From Primulina eburnea (lineage: Eukaryota > Streptophyta > Magnoliopsida > Lamiales > Gesneriaceae), in contig NC_133110.1 of assembly GCF_022965805.1 (NCBI RefSeq), positions 34,038,317-34,102,316 on the forward strand: a stretch of DNA of 64,000 nucleotides. The letters run 5' to 3'. This document shows positions 21,099-32,805 of this stretch, in pieces. The position numbers and the translations under genes are program-made. The notes below the pieces were generated by a model. The model did no database searches and was not told the origin of the DNA. It saw only the letters and a list, made by a program, of their open reading frames with translations. How positions within the stretch are numbered: position 1 is the stretch's first letter; each line of letters starts with the position of its first letter.

Positions 21099-21851
21099 CT
21101 AGATTACTATTATTAGCAACTGAGTTGTTAGCGCTAGTTTGAATCGTTCTTGTTTCTTGGGTCTTTTTGGGTGCTTCCTCCTTGCCCACTTCAGTGAGTG
21201 ATTCGTACTCTGGATCTTCTTCTGGGTCTTCCTCTTCTTCTTCCGGGTTGGTTGGTTGCCGTTGTAACTCTTGTTCTGTCGTTGATGTTGTAGGGCAGTC
21301 ATTTGACCCGTGAGCACTGCAATGGTATTACCGTGATTATCCAAAATCCTACTAGTGTCCCTTTGATAGCGATCATACTTGCCTTGCATCACGACGGTAT
21401 GTCTTCTCTCCTCATCACACCTATCAACGTACCTTGGTTAGTAGCCCACCCTTATAACTTCTTGGATTGTCGTCTCGGCCTCGGCTAAGTAATACGCAAA
21501 ACACTCTGCATATTCCTGCCGGTGGTGCTCGATGAGGTCTCTTTGCTTCTGTAGGTATTGTTCGGTAGGTTCGATCTTGGGTGTGGGGGCAGCGCCCACA
21601 CCCCACATGAGTGGTTGAGATTCCACTTCATGGGGAAAAAAAATTTTAAAAAAAAAAATTTGGGCCAGAACTTGGATGAACCCCTGCAGGCAGTGAACCC
21701 CTGCAGGCACTGCCTGCAGGGGTAGGATCGAATTATCCGTATTGTTCCAAGGTTTCTCGAAGGATGCGATTTTCTCTTGTCTTGGTCCGTAGTGTGTTAA
21801 GATTGAGGATGGGGGATTGAGAACGAACAATTGACTTCTTTGTACGGTCAA
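21099..21851 (-). pseudogene. Unrecognised minus-strand ORF remnants, possibly retroelement gag
   Basis: Two open stretches (21851-21438, 137 codons; 21392-21099, 97 codons) follow each other on the minus strand. One has a charged helical part (YLQKQRDLIEHHRQEYAECF), the other a basic, Lys/Arg-rich end (RKKKRKTQKKIQ). I do not recognise a family. A palindromic GC-rich repeat (cccctgcaggcag...) at 21681-21722 interrupts the first. A decayed element is more likely than a gene. Confidence 0.3.
21681..21722. repeat. GC-rich palindromic repeat (cctgcagg units)
   Basis: cccctgcaggcagtgaacc is followed by cctgcaggcactgcctgcagg, giving three cctgcagg palindromes in 42 bp of otherwise ordinary sequence. 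In form it resembles the GC islands in the gypsy LTRs. Confidence 0.6.
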
Positions 21852-21957
21852 CTCTATTCACAATAAAAAGTAATATTTTTTTTTATGGATAACCCAAATT
21901 ATAGAACTGTTTCACAAAAAACGACTTGTGAGATCGTCTAACACAAATTTTTATCTT
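21847..21957 (-). mobile_element. MITE-like repeat fragment, GAGACGGTCTC family
   Basis: The partial copy from attcacaataaaaagtaat to gagatcgtctaacacaaattttt lacks the outer third seen in full copies. Confidence 0.5.
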
Positions 21958-22564
21958 AATATCATAAGTAAGTTATGTTAGAGTACAAAATTGTAACTAG
22001 GGTAAATAAAGTATAGCGGTTATTTTTTTTATAGTTTTTTACATATATATAAATGATTAAATTAATTATTATTAGTATTTTTGGTAATTAGATAATTAAT
22101 TAAATATTATCATTTTCTCGTAATTAAATAAATTATTCATTATTTTTAAATTAAAAAATACATTATAATTTTTAATATAAATAAATAATTTAATTAATTA
22201 ATTATTTTTTTATTTTAATAAAACTAACTAAATATTAAATAAATAAATAATTATTAATTAATTATTTTATTTCATCGATTAATAATTATATATAAGTATT
22301 TTACTTTCCTTAAACGATTAACTAATTTCAATAATTTCCTTCTGATTATTTTTAAATTAATTCTTATCCCGTAATTTAAAATTTTAAGACTCTTAGATTG
22401 GGATCTCAAGAATTTGAATAAATTAGATTTCTTGATATCACATTCAATTTAATGTTTATCTCTTTAGTTTGTAAATTTTCAATTATTCTCAAGATTTAGA
22501 TAGATTGAGTAGCATTGTTTTGAGTTTGAATTTAATTAAATTTCGAATTGATTATATCTTTTTT
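21958..22564. other. Very AT-rich stretch
   Basis: Mostly aattaatta/aaataaat strings with no coding or RNA features. Confidence 0.5.
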
Positions 22565-22750
22565 GAGTAGGTCTCTTATGAGACGATCTCACGAATCTTT
22601 ATCTGTGACACGGGTCAACCCTACCGATATTCACAATAAAAAGTAATATTCTTAGCATAAAAAGTAATATTTTTTCATGGATGACCCAAATAAGAAATCC
22701 GTCTCACAAAATACGACCCGTGAAACCGTCTCATATAAGTTTTTATCATC
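22565..22750 (-). mobile_element. MITE-like repeat, GAGACGGTCTC family
   Basis: A full-length minus-oriented copy from gagtaggtctcttatgagac to gtgaaaccgtctcatataagtttttatc, with a moderate number of substitutions. Confidence 0.65.
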
Positions 22751-22853
22751 TCTTTTATCTCATTTTCATCATTAATATTATTTTATTTATTATTTGAGAC
22801 ATACATCACAATATTTTTATATATTTCATGTGTATATATCTATAATATTTATT

Positions 22854-23976
22854 AAAGCACCGAACATTATGGTGCATTGATGTATCGCAATTGATTCACA
22901 ATTCGACTTATCGTAATCTATGTTAATTCTATCATCATTATTAGTAATAATTGAAATCTTAATCACTCTAAATGTTGGCAAAAACTTGTGTGAGACGATC
23001 TCACGGTCGTATTTGTGAGACGGATCTCTTGTTTGGGTCATCAATGAAAAAATATTATTTTTTATGCTAATAGTATTACTTTTTATTGTGAATATGGGTA
23101 GGGTTGACCCGTCTCACAGATTAAGATCCGTGAGACCGTCTCACATGAGACTCACTTCTAAATGTTAGTCTAGGTCTAAACTTTTACGCTACGTTTGGTT
23201 GTTGTGATAAGGTGGGTTTATTTTTTTTAAAGCACCGAACATTATGGTGCATTGATGTATCGCAATTGATTCACAATTCGACTTATCGTAATCTATGTTA
23301 ATTTTATCATCATTATTAGTAATAATTGAAATCTTAATCACTCTAAATGTTGGCAAAAACTTGTGTGAGACGATCTCACGGTCGTATTTGTGAGACGGAT
23401 CTCTTGTTTGGGTCATCAATGAAAAATATTATTTTTTATGCTAATAGTATTACTTTTTATTGTGAATATGGGTAGGGTTGACCCGTCTCACAGATTAAGA
23501 TCCGTGAGACCGTCTCACATGAGAGTCACTTCTAAATGTTAGTCTAGGTCTAAACTTTTACGCTACGTTTGGTTGTTGTGATAAGGTGGGTTTATTTTTT
23601 TTAAAGCACCGAACATTATGGTGCATTGATGTATCGCAATTGATTCACAATTCGACTTATCGTAATCTATGTTAATTCTATCATCATTATTAGTAATAAT
23701 TGAAATCTTAATCACTCTAAATGTTGGCAAAAACTTGTGTGAGACGATCTTACGGTCGTATTTGTGAGACGGATCTCTTGTTTGGGTCATCAATGAAAAA
23801 ATATTATTTTTTATGCTAATAGTATTACTTTTTATTGTGAATATGGGTAGGGTTGACCCGTCTCACAGATTAAGATCCGTGAGACCGTCTCACATGAGAC
23901 TCACTTCTAAATGTTAGTCTAGGTCTAAACTTTTACGCTACGTTTGGTTGTTGTGATAAGGTGGGTTTATTTTTTT
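22854..23976 (+). repeat. Tandem triplication of a ~374-bp unit
   Basis: Units start at 22854, 23229 and 23603 with aaagcaccgaacattatgg and each ends gataaggtgggtttattttttt. Each contains a plus-oriented copy of the GAGACGGTCTC MITE-like repeat (22976-23158, 23350-23532, 23725-23907) followed by the left end of the Tourist-like element at 23936. I count only a few differences between units, so duplication was recent. The 72-76-codon ORFs repeated on the minus strand are artefacts of the triplication. Confidence 0.88.
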
Positions 23977-24516
23977 AACCCACCTTATCTCTCGTTTGGT
24001 ACGCATGATTATTTAACCAAGTCAATACCTCCTATGAATGATTAGGTTATATTATGTGGGTTAAAATAATGCCTACTCACCCCCTAGAATTATTTATCCA
24101 ACTCTTAATCCTTCCTATTTTTTCAATTTTACCCTTCTCCTATATCCAAACTCAAAACCACGACCGCCGCCACCGACCACCAGCCGCCGCCGCCGATCAC
24201 CGCCAGCAGCTGCCGAGAACAAGCCGACGCAGGACCACCGACCGTCGCCGCCGACCGATAACTTCCAGCCGGCAGCCGTCGACGCCGCTAACTGTCGGCC
24301 GCACCGACGTTGCCGGAACGTCGCCTTCGCCTGACCGCCTCCGGAGTGGAAGAAGAAAAGAAAAGAAGAAAGGGCAGTTTTGTCCTTTCATCAAAAAATT
24401 CAAAATTATCCTATACTTAAAAATCTTACCAAACATAACACCATATATTACATTTCTACGACAATCATTTACTTACTAATCATTAGTTTATTTTATTCTC
24501 CAAACCAAACGCAGCC
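23936..24516. mobile_element. Tourist-like (PIF/Harbinger-type) non-autonomous element
   Basis: The left end cgctacgtttggttg and the inverse complement of the right end (ggctgcgtttggttt) are similar terminal repeats, and TTA flanks both sides (23933-23935, 24517-24519), as expected for PIF/Harbinger. Near the left end, gataaggtgggtt and aacccaccttatc form a hairpin. The middle is a GC-rich ccgccgcc block (24165-24345) that creates a spurious 141-codon Arg/Pro-rich ORF. No transposase. Confidence 0.6.
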
Positions 24517-24602
24517 TTAGTCACTAAACCAAAATTAAACTTTTATTCAAATACATCTTAATTTCCCATCAAGATTATTCACATAAAGATACCACTAAAA
24601 TG

Positions 24603-25259
24603 TCACGCTCCGATATGTATGGTACGAACATAGTCAATGTTCTTGGAATTCAATAATTAAATTAACCAAAAACACTAAGCCTTAACAAATATTTTGAATC
24701 TAAAATAAACTTTATTCAATGAATTCATCGTCTTACAACACAATAACAAAAACTAAACTCAATATTCAACTTATTCAAAATAAATGTTAACACTACACAA
24801 AGAAATGGTAATTTTCCTAGCGAAATCATCATCATCATCATCAAAATTCAATTGAATCTTGATCTTATATTTCATTTTTATTTGAAAGTAAATGTATGGA
24901 GTTAGAAATATGCTCGTCACTGAATAATTGAAGGGAGCATATTTTCAAGTTTAAAAACATCGTAATATTTTTATATATTAATAGATCGTATTATTAAACT
25001 TATTCATAAGTATATTTAAAACTAAAAAAAAACAATAAACATCAAATATTTGGCTTAACTTACTAGACTGGATCATAAGTATTTGACTTAACTTCCCATA
25101 TTGGATCATAGTATCTGGCTTAACTTCCCAGATCATGAATGTCTGACTTAACTTCTCATACTGGATCATAAGTGTCTAGTTTTACCTTACTAGACAAGAT
25201 CACAAATAAGATTAGGACATCACCAACATATTTGTTAAAAACCATCGTCATGCAATATA
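24603..25259. repeat. Probable old LTR fragment with ~34-bp tandem repeats
   Basis: The start tgtcacgctccgatatgtatgg resembles gypsy LTR ends. Within it, 25053-25190 has four imperfect units of the form (tt)ggcttaacttcccagactggatcataagt. No partner LTR or target duplication was found. Confidence 0.4.
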
Positions 25260-27763
25260 TAATATGTAACGTCTCAAAAATTTGAAGCCTCACGTGAACC
25301 GTATGCATACAAGTTATCAAATTTCTTATGTATTTTATTAAATTATTTTAATGCATTAAATCATGATTATTGTATGGATATGTGTTTTATTTCATGGTTT
25401 ATTAAAGTTTCATACATAAGGGCTTTTAATAGTTTTCGTGCTCGAACGAGAAACGGAGACCGGGGATAATTAAGGAAAAATGTTTTTATTAAATAATTAT
25501 TTTTTATTATTTAATATATGGTGTTAATAAGGGTGATTTTTGAAAATGGGCCTTGTTAAAGCATTTTTATTCGACGAGTCGTATTTTAAACTGGTACGCA
25601 AAATATAGCTACTCGGGGGACTTTTTGAGGACTCGTACAATATTTTCAAAAACGTATCTAAACGATATTTTACGGGAGTGTCTTTGGGCTTTATGGGACT
25701 TTTTTAATGTATAATGGGCCTAAAATCATATGCCGAACCTCATTATTTTAGTTAAGGGCGGCCTATACACTAATTATTATATCTAAACCTATCATTCAAA
25801 CCCTAATCTCCCTACCTCCATATTTCAGCCGCCACTCTCCATTGTGCAGCATTTCGAAATTTCCAGCAGCTTTCTCCTTTGGTTTTCTCAAGTTTCTTTC
25901 AAAGAATCTCTTCCTCGTCTCTCCGATGCATGTTCTACGCAACTATCTCAAAGTTTTCGAGCGTAAATACGCAAAGGCACGCCATATACCTCCTTTTTCT
26001 CATCAATCGCATCATGATATGTGTTTGAATGGTTTTTGCATGATACATAAGTCTTTTATTATGCATCGATTTTACATGATTTTTACGCGAAAATATGCAT
26101 ATTTTACGCGATGATGCTCACATTTTGACATGGATGAGGGGCTGCCGGCTCCTTGAGGTTTAGGGAGCATTTTACAGCAGGTTTAGAAGGTGTTTAAGGG
26201 TGATATCATTTCTGGATCGAAAGGGGTAAGGGCCGATGGTGACCTCTTGGTTCTAGGGTTCGAATGGCTGAATTGGGTGAAAGGAAGAGGGCAGCCATAC
26301 ATGGATCATTCCAGACGCTGGTTCAGCTCATGTGGGGTTTGTGTCAGGGATAGGAATGGTCCATGGTCAGCTGGTAGAAAGGCTGGGCTTGGATCGAAGC
26401 TTGATGACAAGCTAGGTCGAGTTTCGGGCGAGCTCGAGTGATCCCGATCGCAAGAGCTGTAGATGTGGGTTAGGTTGGTCCGATTAGGTGCACGTGGTTC
26501 TGTTCATGCTCCTAGAGGGGTTATCCAAGGTCTGGAAGCATCGGTTTCGAGTCTAGGGTCGAAGGTCGAAGGCTAGGTGCACTAGGGTTTGAATCTCATT
26601 ACGGGCATAAAATTCCACCAGCTGTCGAGGGCTTCAAAGGTCTTAGGCAGTCTGAAATAAGTGATTTAAGGGTTGATCATGTGTAAATAAGTCATGGTTT
26701 ATGTAACGTACTGTACTTTAAAACTACGTAAAATTTGCGAAAAAAAAAATTTCTTAAATGGTAAATATCTTTCAAAATGCAATATAAATAAAAGATTGAC
26801 TAAATATTTGAAATATAAATGAGTAGAAAATATTTTCGTGTCAACAATGTCACAATCAAAACGAGCTTGCAAAAAGGTACTTGTTTAAACAACGTGAAGT
26901 AATTTCATTAAAACCAGAGTAAACGAATTTAACATGCATAAAATGCTTGAAAACTTAAGCGGTCCTCGGGTTAGGCTTCTGCACAATCCGAGCCAACTCA
27001 CTCGTCCCCACCTCTTGCCTCCTCGTACTCGTCATCACCTGCATCGATCAAGTCTAGTAGGTCTGAAGACTCAACATATATAAACTGAGATTAGCAAGTA
27101 ATACATAATAAAACCACTTGTATTTTAAAGTAGCACATACTTACTTAAACTCTGAACATACTCACATAAAAATAGATGTGACATTGTTTCATACACGTGC
27201 TTGCAACATATATACTTAAACATGCATAATAACCATCATTTTGCATAGAGATATGTTTCAAAGCAAGTGACCGATAACATAATGTGTCTGTACTAAACCA
27301 TAGTACTGGGCTGACAAGGATCATCACAGACTTTTGACCGAACATCCACTCCCACATACATAAGATCCCCGGCCATGCTTTACCGGGTGGATTGGTTCCT
27401 GGTCATGCCTTACCACTTCCCAATCCTGATCAAAACCCAGTCATGCTTTACAAGGTGGAGAGGTCCCCAGACACGTTTTCTGGCTTCCAAACCCGTAACA
27501 TAATTGGTCACAAGACAATTTGCATACCTCAAAACATAAAACATTTTCTTTTTACACGTCGAACATACTTACATAGTGTTGAGGGCTTCGTTGGATCTTG
27601 CTTGGGCTACGGTTGCACATACTAACACATTATTCATACAACTTAAATACCATAACTTAATTGTACCAATCGTACTCACTGCCGAAGTAATTTAAATAAC
27701 TTATGTATTTCTATTCCACTCGGGACTTGACTATATTTAATCATCATACTAAACCATGACAAA

Positions 27764-28068
27764 ATTAAAATACAACATCATCTCTTATCGGTTGTTAAAT
27801 AAATTCATTTATTTAATTCTTCAGTTATTATAATAAATGATAATTAGTTTAGTTATTACCAAGTCAAATGTTAGTGGGTCAAAGTCTGTAGCTAATTGTT
27901 AGTGTTTGATTATTTCTTAGTTTGTTAGGAATCGGTTGAGAAAATTAAGCTAGGTGATTCTCCTTGTATGCCTATAAAAGGCAAAGCTTTTCAACTATTG
28001 ATTCATCCCAAATAAATTATATTCTCTCCCCTTATATTGCATAATTTTTTGTTGCTGCTTATCTTTCA
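27764..28068 (+). repeat. 5' LTR of decayed copia element
   Basis: It runs from attaaaatacaacatc to gcttatctttca, with TATA-like cctataaaagg at 27970-27980. Confidence 0.85.
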
Positions 28069-28074
28069 AAAAAT

Positions 28075-28087
28075 TGGTATCAGAGCC
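28075..28087 (+). other. Primer-binding site of decayed copia element
   Basis: tggtatcagagcc lies six bases after the LTR and matches initiator tRNA-Met. Confidence 0.85.
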
Positions 28088-28138
28088 AGGTTGTTGCTGA
28101 CAACAAAATATATTTCTTCTTCTCTTCCTATTGACAAG

Positions 28139-30356
28139 ATGAGCGATCTTCAAGTTGTTTGTGGAATCAAGAAGCTTAACAATCAAAATTACAATACTTG
28201 GTCCACATGTATGTTGTCTTATATGCAAGGCCAAGACTTGTGGGAGGTTGTCAATGGAAGTGAAGTTACTCAACCTGAGGCAGAAGATGTACATGGTACA
28301 TTGAGAAAATGGAAGATAAAAGCAGGCAAAGCAATGTTTGTTTTAAAGACTACGGTCGAAGAAGATGTGCTAGAGCATATAAAGGATGTCAAAACTCCCA
28401 AATAAGCTTGGGATACATTTGCCACCCTGTTCTCAAAGAAAAATGACACAAGGCTTCAACTTTTGGAGAGTGAACTTTTTTCGATAGCTCAACGCCTTCC
28501 ACAAGGTGAAAACTCTATGCCGTGAAATTACCAAGTTGGATCCAAGTGATTCAATTGGAGAAACCAGGATGAAGAGAATAATTATATATGGTTTGAGACA
28601 TGAATATAAGGGCTTTGTTGCTGCTGTACAAGGATTGAAAAATCAGCCATCACTAGTTGAGTTCGAAAATTTGCTTGCTGGACAAGAAGCACTAGCTAAG
28701 CAAATGGGAGGAGGAGTTTCGTTTAAGGGTGAGGAGGAAGCACTCTACACCGGTAAAAACAAAAGGAACTCCAAGCAACACATAGCTGGGTGGTCTAAAA
28801 AGAATGATGATAAAGTAAAAGATCATCAAGGCAAGGGAAGTACATGTTCATGGGGAGCTACAAAAATTCACGGTTATGGCAAAAAGTTTGAAGGGAAGTG
28901 TTACAATTGCGGTGAGAAAGGTCATATGGCGAAAGCTTTTCCTTTGAAGAAAAAATTGGTGGAGAGTAATGTTGCTGCTTCCAAAAGTAAAGATGAATGG
29001 GATGATGAGGCATTATATGCTGTAGAAGAAGATGAGCTAGCTCTCACAGCAACAACCTCGGAACAAATTGATTATGACAATGCTTGGATTGTTGACTCGG
29101 GATGTTCAAATCACATGACCGGTGATAAAGAAAAGCTGCAAGACTTGTCGGAATATAAGGGAAGCCGAGTGGTGGTGATAGCAAACAATTCAAAATTACC
29201 GATAGCCCATATCAGTAATACGATAGTCGTTCCTCAAAATAATGCAAGTGAAGTGTCACTTCAAAATGTTTATCACGTTCCAGGTATGAAAAAGAATCTC
29301 ATTTCAGTATCACAATTAACATCTTAAGGTCACTGTGTGTTGTTTGGTCCAAATGATGTAAAGTTATATCATGATCTTGAGATTATTGAAGAGCCAGTGA
29401 TAAAGGGAAGACGATTGGATTCAGTTTATGTGATGTCTGCAAAAACTGCATATGTTGACAGAACTAGAAAAAACGAGACTGCAGATTTATGGCATATGCG
29501 ATTAAGTCATGTTAGTTACTCCAAGCTAAATGAGATGATGAAAAAATCGTTGGTGAAGGGGCTACCTAAACTTGAAGTGAAAACAGATACAATATGTGCT
29601 GGGTGTCAATATGGAAAAGCACATCAATTGCCATATGAAGAATCCAAATTTAAAGCAAAGGAGCCATTGGAATTAATCCACTCGGATGTGTTTGGACCTA
29701 TCAAGCAAGCCTCTATTGGTGGGATGAAATTCATGATAACTTTTATTGATGATTTCTCCAGGTACTTGAGGGTGTATTTCATGAAAGAAAAGTCTGAAAC
29801 TTTTTCAAAGTTTAAAGAGTTCAAAAAGGATGCAGAAGAAAAAATTGGTAAAAGAATTCATTGTCTTCGCACTGATAATGGAGGTGAATATACCTCAAAC
29901 GAGTTCTGCAATTTCCTTCGAGAATGTCTAATATATCATCAATTCACATGTCCAAACACTCCACAGCAAAATGGAGTAGCAGAGAGGAAGAATAGACATC
30001 TAGCTGAAATATGTCGAAGTATGCTTCATGCAAGAAATGTCGCTAAACAGTTTTGGGCAGAAGCAATGAGAACTGCAGCCCTTGTAATTAATCGGCCTCC
30101 TCAACAAAGTTTATGTTTTCGTTCACCTTTTGAATTATTATGGAATAAGAAGCCTACAGTCAACTATTTTCGAGTTTTTGGTTGTATTTGCTATGTTTTT
30201 ATACCTGATCATTTACGTAGCAAAATGGACAAGAAGGTTGTTAAGTGTATCTTTGTAGGATATGACAGTCAAAGAAAGGGGTGGAGGTGTTGTGATCCTA
30301 CAACTGGAAAGTGCTATACTTCTCGAAATGTGGTGTTTGATGAAGCATCTTCATAG
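28139..30356 (+). pseudogene. copia gag, protease and integrase remnant
   Basis: Gag starts at ATG 28139 (MSDLQVVCGIKKLNNQNY). The frame is broken by a TAA at 28403 and by a small deletion near 28495. The zinc knuckle [14 protein letters not shown] near 28899 has Phe in place of its last Cys. The protease DSGCSNHM lies at 29095. A stop at 29325 interrupts before the HHCC finger ([18 protein letters not shown]). The integrase core keeps [15 protein letters not shown] and [11 protein letters not shown] further stop lies at 30354. Although long stretches stay open, the polyprotein cannot be made whole. Confidence 0.9.
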
Positions 30357-30359
30357 TGG

Positions 30360-32135
30360 TTGTTAGACAATGGTAATATCATCAAAGATGAAATGGCACA
30401 TTCTCAAATCCAACTGGAATTAGATAAAAATGATGGTATAGATTTTGGAGATAATACCCAAGAAGGCATAAGACAAAATTCTTGGAGGACAGGTGTGTAT
30501 GAACAACCAAGCATAGAAGATGAACCTAGTGGAGTAGAAGAGTCAACTTCTCTCAGAAGATCGACAAGGGTTATAAAACCAAATGCTAAATATGCCAATG
30601 CTATAATAATCGAAGAATTAAATGAAAAATAACCGGAGACATTTGAAGAAGCATCATCAAATCCGGAATGGCAAAAAGCAATGGACGAGGAGATTGTAGC
30701 ATTAAGACAGAATCAAACTTGGCAGCTTGTACCAAAGCCTAAAGATGTGAAGCCTATTTCTTGCAAATGGGTCTATAAAATAAAGCGTCACTCAGATGGT
30801 TCAATTGAAAGACACAAGGCTCGATTTGTTGCTCGAGGGTTTTCACAGCAATATGGATTAGATTACGATGAAACATTTAGCCCAGTTGCAAAGCTTACAA
30901 CTTTTCGAGTTTTACTTGCACTTGCAGCAAGTCAAGTTTGGAACTTGTGTGTGTTCTTACATGGTGAGTTGGATCGAGAGATCTACATGAATCAACCTTT
31001 GGGTTTTTAGAGTCAAGTTTATCCCGAATATGTGTATAAGCTACAAAAGGCACTTTATGGGTTAAAACAAGCACCGAGGGCTTGGTACGGTAAGATTGGA
31101 GAATTTCTTATTCATAATGGTTATTCAATGACACCTGCAGATTCCAGTTTGTTTTTCAAATATGATGGAAGGCAGCTAGCTACTGTGCTAGTATATGTGG
31201 ATGATTTAATCATAACAGGAAATTGGGAAGGCGAAATTCTTCAAACAAAGAAGAATTTATCTGTTCGTTTTCAAATGAAAGAACTTGGCCAGCTCAAACA
31301 CTTCCTCAGTCTAGAAATTGATCATACTGAAGAGGGAATATTTCTTTGTCAACAAAAATATTCAAGAGACTTGTTGAAGAAATTTGGGATGTTCGAGTGC
31401 AAATCAATTTCGTCTCCGATAGAGCCAAATACCAAAATATGTGCTCATGAAGGGAGAGACTTGGAAGATGCAACGATGTATAGAAAATTGGTGGGTAGTT
31501 TGATTTATTTAACTATAACCAGACCTGATATTTCTTATGCATTGGAGTAATGAGCAGATACATGCAAATTCCAAAGAAGCCTCACTTGGATGCAATTCGG
31601 CGAATTTTGAGATATGTGAAGAATACACTTGGCTATGGTGTACTGTACAAGAAAGATGAAAGCTGCAAATTAGTTGGTTACTGTGATGCCGACTATGGCG
31701 GTGACCATGCACTCGCGTTCAACCACAGGGTATGTTTTTATGCTTGAAAAATGACCAATTTCCTGGTGTAGCAAAAAGCAACCCATTGTATCTTTATCAA
31801 CAACAGAAGCAGAGTATCGAGCCGCAGCTATGGCAGCTCAAAAGAGCTCTTGGTTACTGCAATTATTGAAGAATCTACATCAACCAACAGATTATGCAAT
31901 CCCGCTATATTGTGACAATCAATCGGCAATATGTTTGGTAGAAAATCCAATCTTTCATGCAAGAACTAATCATGTGGAGGTGCATTATCATTTTATCAGA
32001 GAAAAGGTTCTGCAAGAAGAAATTGTTTTGAACCATATCAACACAGAAAATCAAGTTGCAGATTTGTTTACCAAAGGCTTAAGTGGAAATAAGTTTGAAA
32101 AATTTCGCCAGCAGCTTGGAAAAAGAAATAAATAA
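30360..32135 (+). pseudogene. copia reverse transcriptase and RNase H remnant
   Basis: RT begins around 30700 (KWVYKIKRHSDGS, FVARGFSQQYG) with stops at 30630 and 31008. A short in-frame deletion near 30940 removed the segment holding the first catalytic Asp: the sequence passes from ASQVWNLC to VFLHGELDREI. YVDD is intact at about 31193. Frame shifts near 31545 and 31715-31750 precede the RNase H end (STTEAEYRAA, YCDNQSAICLVENP, DLFTKGLS). An active enzyme is impossible. Confidence 0.9.
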
Positions 32136-32154
32136 AACTGATGTTGAGGGAGTG

Positions 32155-32460
32155 TGTTAAAATACAACATAAGCTCTTATCGGTTGTTAAATAAATTCAT
32201 TTATTTAATTCTTCAGTTATTAGAATAAATGGTAATTAGTTTAGTTATTGCCAAGTCAAATGTTAGTGGGTCAAAGTTTGTAGCTAATTGTTAGTGTTTG
32301 ATTATTTCTTAGTTTGTTAGGAATCGGTTGAGAAAATTAAGCTAGGTGATTCTCCTTGTATGCCTATAAAAGGCAAAGCTTTTCAACTATTGATTCATCC
32401 CAAATAAATTATATTCTCTCCACTTATATTGCATAATTTGCTGTTGCTGCTTATCTTTCA
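32155..32460 (+). repeat. 3' LTR of decayed copia element
   Basis: It starts tgttaaaatacaac and ends gcttatctttca, preceded by the short purine stretch gttgagggagtg. Confidence 0.87.
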
Positions 32461-32670
32461 ACAAATCCGAACCTGGAAACAATCTTGATATGAAGTATGA
32501 ACATTTCCCAAGTAATGAAAGACATGGACCCTGCTTAAACCATAATTCAACGGTTCCTATTCAAGCTTCGTAACAGCTAATCTAACCCTCCCAAAGCTTG
32601 GTCATAACGATGTATTAATACCCAAACGAGGAAATAGCACTTAAACCTAAAGCTCTTCAAAATCCTTGAC

Positions 32671-32805
32671 CAGCGCCTAGGCGCCTGAATTGTAGCGCTA
32701 TAGTGCTGGTTAATGGTTAAGCGCCTAGGCGCTACATCCCAGCGCCGCGGCGCTACCAGGTGCGAAGCATTGGCACTGCAGCGCTGCGGCGCTAACCCTG
32801 CGCTA
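32671..32805. repeat. GC-rich palindromic island (gcgcctaggcgc type)
   Basis: Repeated near-palindromes gcgcctaggcgc, agcgccgcggcgct and cagcgctgcggcgct stand out in the AT-rich family B LTR. The layout, short units separated by 15-30 bp, matches the gctcgggcgg islands, but the unit sequence differs. Confidence 0.7.

Larger units (their letters stand above)
27764..32460 (+). mobile_element. Decayed Ty1/copia retrotransposon, ACAAA duplication
   Basis: LTRs of about 305 bp (27764-28068, 32155-32460) flank gag-pol remnants. ACAAA lies at 27759-27763 and 32461-32465. A primer site tggtatcagagcc is at 28075. The LTRs differ at roughly nine sites (about 3%), so it is clearly older than the Sirevirus element. 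The first two bases of the left LTR are altered (A in place of TG). Confidence 0.9.

Noticed and set aside
22826..23793. Three nearly identical 72-76-codon minus-strand ORFs
   Set aside because: They repeat only because the DNA is a tandem triplication. They cross MITE-like sequence and show no domain.
22854..23976. CRISPR-like or satellite array
   Set aside because: Three 374-bp direct units with no spacers in a plant nuclear context; a local triplication explains it.
24054..24479. 141-codon Arg/Pro-rich ORF
   Set aside because: It comes from a ccgccgcc block inside a Tourist-like element; composition is low-complexity.
28090..28105. GTTGTTGCTGACAACAA in the decayed copia leader as another copy of the Sirevirus motif
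   Set aside because: Only a loose match, single, and lacking the composite structure.
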